Assembly (NCBI GenBank): GCA_017429945.1
Contig: JAFRNY010000068.1
Location: 1 to 41,597, forward strand
DNA from: Bacteroidaceae bacterium
Lineage (GTDB): Bacteria; Bacteroidota; Bacteroidia; Bacteroidales; Bacteroidaceae
DNA: 41,597 bases
Direction: 5' to 3'
The position numbers and the translations under genes are program-made. Shown piece by piece: positions 40,390 through 41,597 of this stretch (within the stretch, counting starts at the first letter, position 1; every line of letters starts with the position of its first letter). The notes beneath the pieces were generated by a model. It searched no databases. It was not told the DNA's origin and saw only the letters and a program-made list of their open reading frames with translations.

Positions 40390-41130
40390 TTACTTACGGC
40401 TAAGACTAGGCTTCGCAGCCTCTACAGTCATAGACTCTAATTCGTTCGCCCACTTGGGAATAACATCGCCATGATGTTCTAGACCGCGGAGGAACACGTG
40501 GTCACTTTGTCCGGCTTCACATCTCTTTATATCAAGAAATCCCACATCAGTTAACATGGCTTCTAATAGTGGAAAGTCGTATATCATCTGATGCCCCCAG
40601 AAACGCATGAAATTGTTCATAATCATCGCCATAGGCACGCTTTTGCCTCTTTTGACGCAATCCGCATACATCTGAGGCGCGAATTGCTGAAGACTCCAAC
40701 GGGCATATCGCTGGTGAAGAGCCGTTTCTGACTCGTTGTATAACTTGATGAGAAATTCCAATGCAGGCATTGTCAATCTGAGAACCCCACCAGGCTTTAG
40801 TGTGCGATAACATTCACGGAGCATCGATTTTCCGCTTTCATATGTAAGGTGCTCGAACATGTGTTCTGAAAAAATATAATCCAGATAATTGTCTTTAAAA
40901 GGGAATGGTTTTCCTGCATCTAAATATATGATGGGCGATTGACCAGAGATATCCGTATTTAGCCAACCTTTTAGAATGTTTGTACCGCATCCTAAATTAA
41001 GGCCTTTTATTGGCTGGACTTTATCATTATTATTGGTGGGGCTGTTAAGAGCCTGCTGTAAACTATTCATAATACTGGTTACATTTGATTGTGTCTTTAA
41101 CAATTCTGTTTGGACCTCAAGAAGACGCAT
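40390..41130 (-). CDS. SAM-dependent methyltransferase (class I)
   Basis: 246 residues. An N-terminal helical, possibly coiled segment (1-32) is followed by the SAM-binding motif I KGLNLGCGTNILKGWLNTDI (43-62), post-motif FPFKDNYLDYIFSEHMFEHL and the motif RECYRTLKPGGVLRLTMPA. The C-terminal half carries FMRFWGHQMIYDFPLLEAML and GFLDIKRCEAGQSDHVFLRG, a pattern common in methyltransferases of surface-polysaccharide clusters that modify sugars. The gene is AT-rich compared with the window. It lies 19 bp downstream of the galactosyltransferase remnant on the same strand. Acceptor unknown. Confidence 0.85.
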   Translation of the reverse strand: MRLLEVQTELLKTQSNVTSIMNSLQQALNSPTNNNDKVQPIKGLNLGCGTNILKGWLNTDISGQSPIIYLDAGKPFPFKDNYLDYIFSEHMFEHLTYESGKSMLRECYRTLKPGGVLRLTMPALEFLIKLYNESETALHQRYARWSLQQFAPQMYADCVKRGKSVPMAMIMNNFMRFWGHQMIYDFPLLEAMLTDVGFLDIKRCEAGQSDHVFLRGLEHHGDVIPKWANELESMTVEAAKPSLSRK

Positions 41131-41149
41131 TATTGCAGTTCGATTTTAA

Positions 41150-41463
41150 TCAGGTGCGTTGGATATCTTCTATTGTTGACATAAGAGTCTTATTAAGATA
41201 ATAAAAGGACCAATGTTTTTGAAGAGAAGTGGCATGTTGGCCATTTATATCCCTCGGATGAGTTAGATGAAATAAAGGCCCTCGGACTCTTCTTATTTTT
41301 AAACTGTATAATCGCCATTTTTCTATCCTATTCCAATCTTCTGGCCCCCATCCATAAAAGCGTTCATCCTCACCTCCAGTTCTTTGAAAGGCTTCATTTT
41401 GTATGAATAGAGCTCCACCGCCCATTGAACTGCCATAAGGTAATAACATTTTATCTACATTAG
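41150..41463 (-). pseudogene. Galactosyltransferase-type glycosyltransferase, 5' part removed by an IS
   Basis: Only the C-terminal part remains: GSSMGGGALFIQNEAFQRTG, GEDERFYGWGPEDWNRIEKW and FHLTHPRD match the C-terminal galactosyltransferase domain (Glyco_transf_7C), where the GGED...GWGxED region binds the donor. The frame continues upstream of the first Met only to about 41462, where the sequence changes to an IS end. The N-terminal donor domain is missing, so the gene is probably inactivated, unless the missing part lies beyond the IS outside the window. AT-rich like its neighbour. Confidence 0.75.
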
Positions 41464-41597
41464 TGTCCCGTTAAAATTGGGACGAGTTAAATATTAATCA
41501 AACAACCCCGGAATAAGGGGACCAAGTTGCTCTTTGACATCATTGGAATAAGTCTTATCGAACAGTTCTCTGAGCGGTGTTTTGTCCGTGAGTGACA
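41464..41597. mobile_element. End of an insertion sequence (IS4-like), truncated by the window
   Basis: Starts around GTGTCCCGTTAAAATTGGGAC (a GTCCC/GGGAC inverted tip) and runs off the right edge. It contains the last codons of a transposase on the minus strand. The other IS end and any target duplication are outside the window. Confidence 0.7.
41494..41597 (-). CDS. Transposase C-terminus (partial)
   Basis: Last 33 residues, SLTDKTPLRELFDKTYSNDV then KEQLGPLIPGLFD, with TAA at 41494-41496. The TPLRELF...VKEQ ending is what I recall from IS4-family (DUF4372-type) transposases of Bacteroidetes. Family call is tentative since the DDE catalytic part is outside the window. Confidence 0.65.
   Translation of the reverse strand, partial: SLTDKTPLRELFDKTYSNDVKEQLGPLIPGLFD

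Overview
The window is a piece of a Bacteroidales chromosome, most like a gut or oral Prevotellaceae/Muribaculaceae-type genome. The evidence is lineage-specific content: a glycine-lipid acyltransferase pair (glsA/glsB-like), a PCMD-domain lipoprotein, DUF2851, DUF4248, a 'smalltalk' peptide, a long-form LepB, a GH95 alpha-fucosidase and a serine-type sulfatase. Promoters match the Bacteroidetes TAnnTTTG -7 box, often with TTTG about 20 bp upstream, and starts lack Shine-Dalgarno sequences. Coding DNA is GC-rich up to about 40 kb, then becomes clearly AT-richer.

Layout. 1-7.5 kb: divergent dut and dgt (nucleotide-pool control), then dapB, lepB, a DUF2851 gene and dprA reading right, closed by a double terminator. 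7.5-11.3 kb: nhaA and two glycosyltransferases reading left. 11.8-18 kb: tRNA-Leu(TAA), a 49-residue ORF, GH95 fucosidase, sulfatase (host-glycan foraging) and an NlpC/P60 peptidase. 18-20 kb: folP and cdaA (c-di-AMP synthase) reading left. 20-24.5 kb: cyclophilin, PCMD lipoprotein, outer-membrane barrel and alkaline phosphatase reading right. 24.7-27.6 kb: two tandem NSS-type sodium symporters reading left. 27.6-30.6 kb: VanZ-like protein, a secreted orphan, and glsA/glsB. 30.8-36.5 kb: OmpA-like porin, a GNAT protein, parE and coaD. 36.5-39.9 kb: a leftward cassette of amidase, smalltalk peptide, HU-like protein, DUF4248 protein and two conserved hypotheticals. 40.4-41.6 kb: AT-rich surface-polysaccharide genes (methyltransferase, galactosyltransferase remnant) cut by an IS element at the window edge.

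The most striking signal is between the genes. Most longer intergenic gaps hold degenerate tandem repeats with a 7-bp period (a few are 8-bp), but the repeated word differs from gap to gap. They alternate with several families of palindromic elements. One GC-rich palindromic family (CTCTCCCC...GGGGAGCCGGAGGGGG-like) also appears inside reading frames: it supplies the N-terminus of the sulfatase, a C-terminal tail on FolP, and apparently a short N-terminal stretch and a low-complexity insert of about 70 residues in ParE. This recalls Rickettsia palindromic elements and cyanobacterial heptamer repeats, and is my main candidate for something under-described.

A second candidate is the amidase/smalltalk/HU/DUF4248 cassette. 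It has a structured leader with a 25-codon ORF ending at the base of a long hairpin, and a 132-bp inverted-repeat element between it and the polysaccharide genes. I saw no rRNA, CRISPR array or complete prophage.
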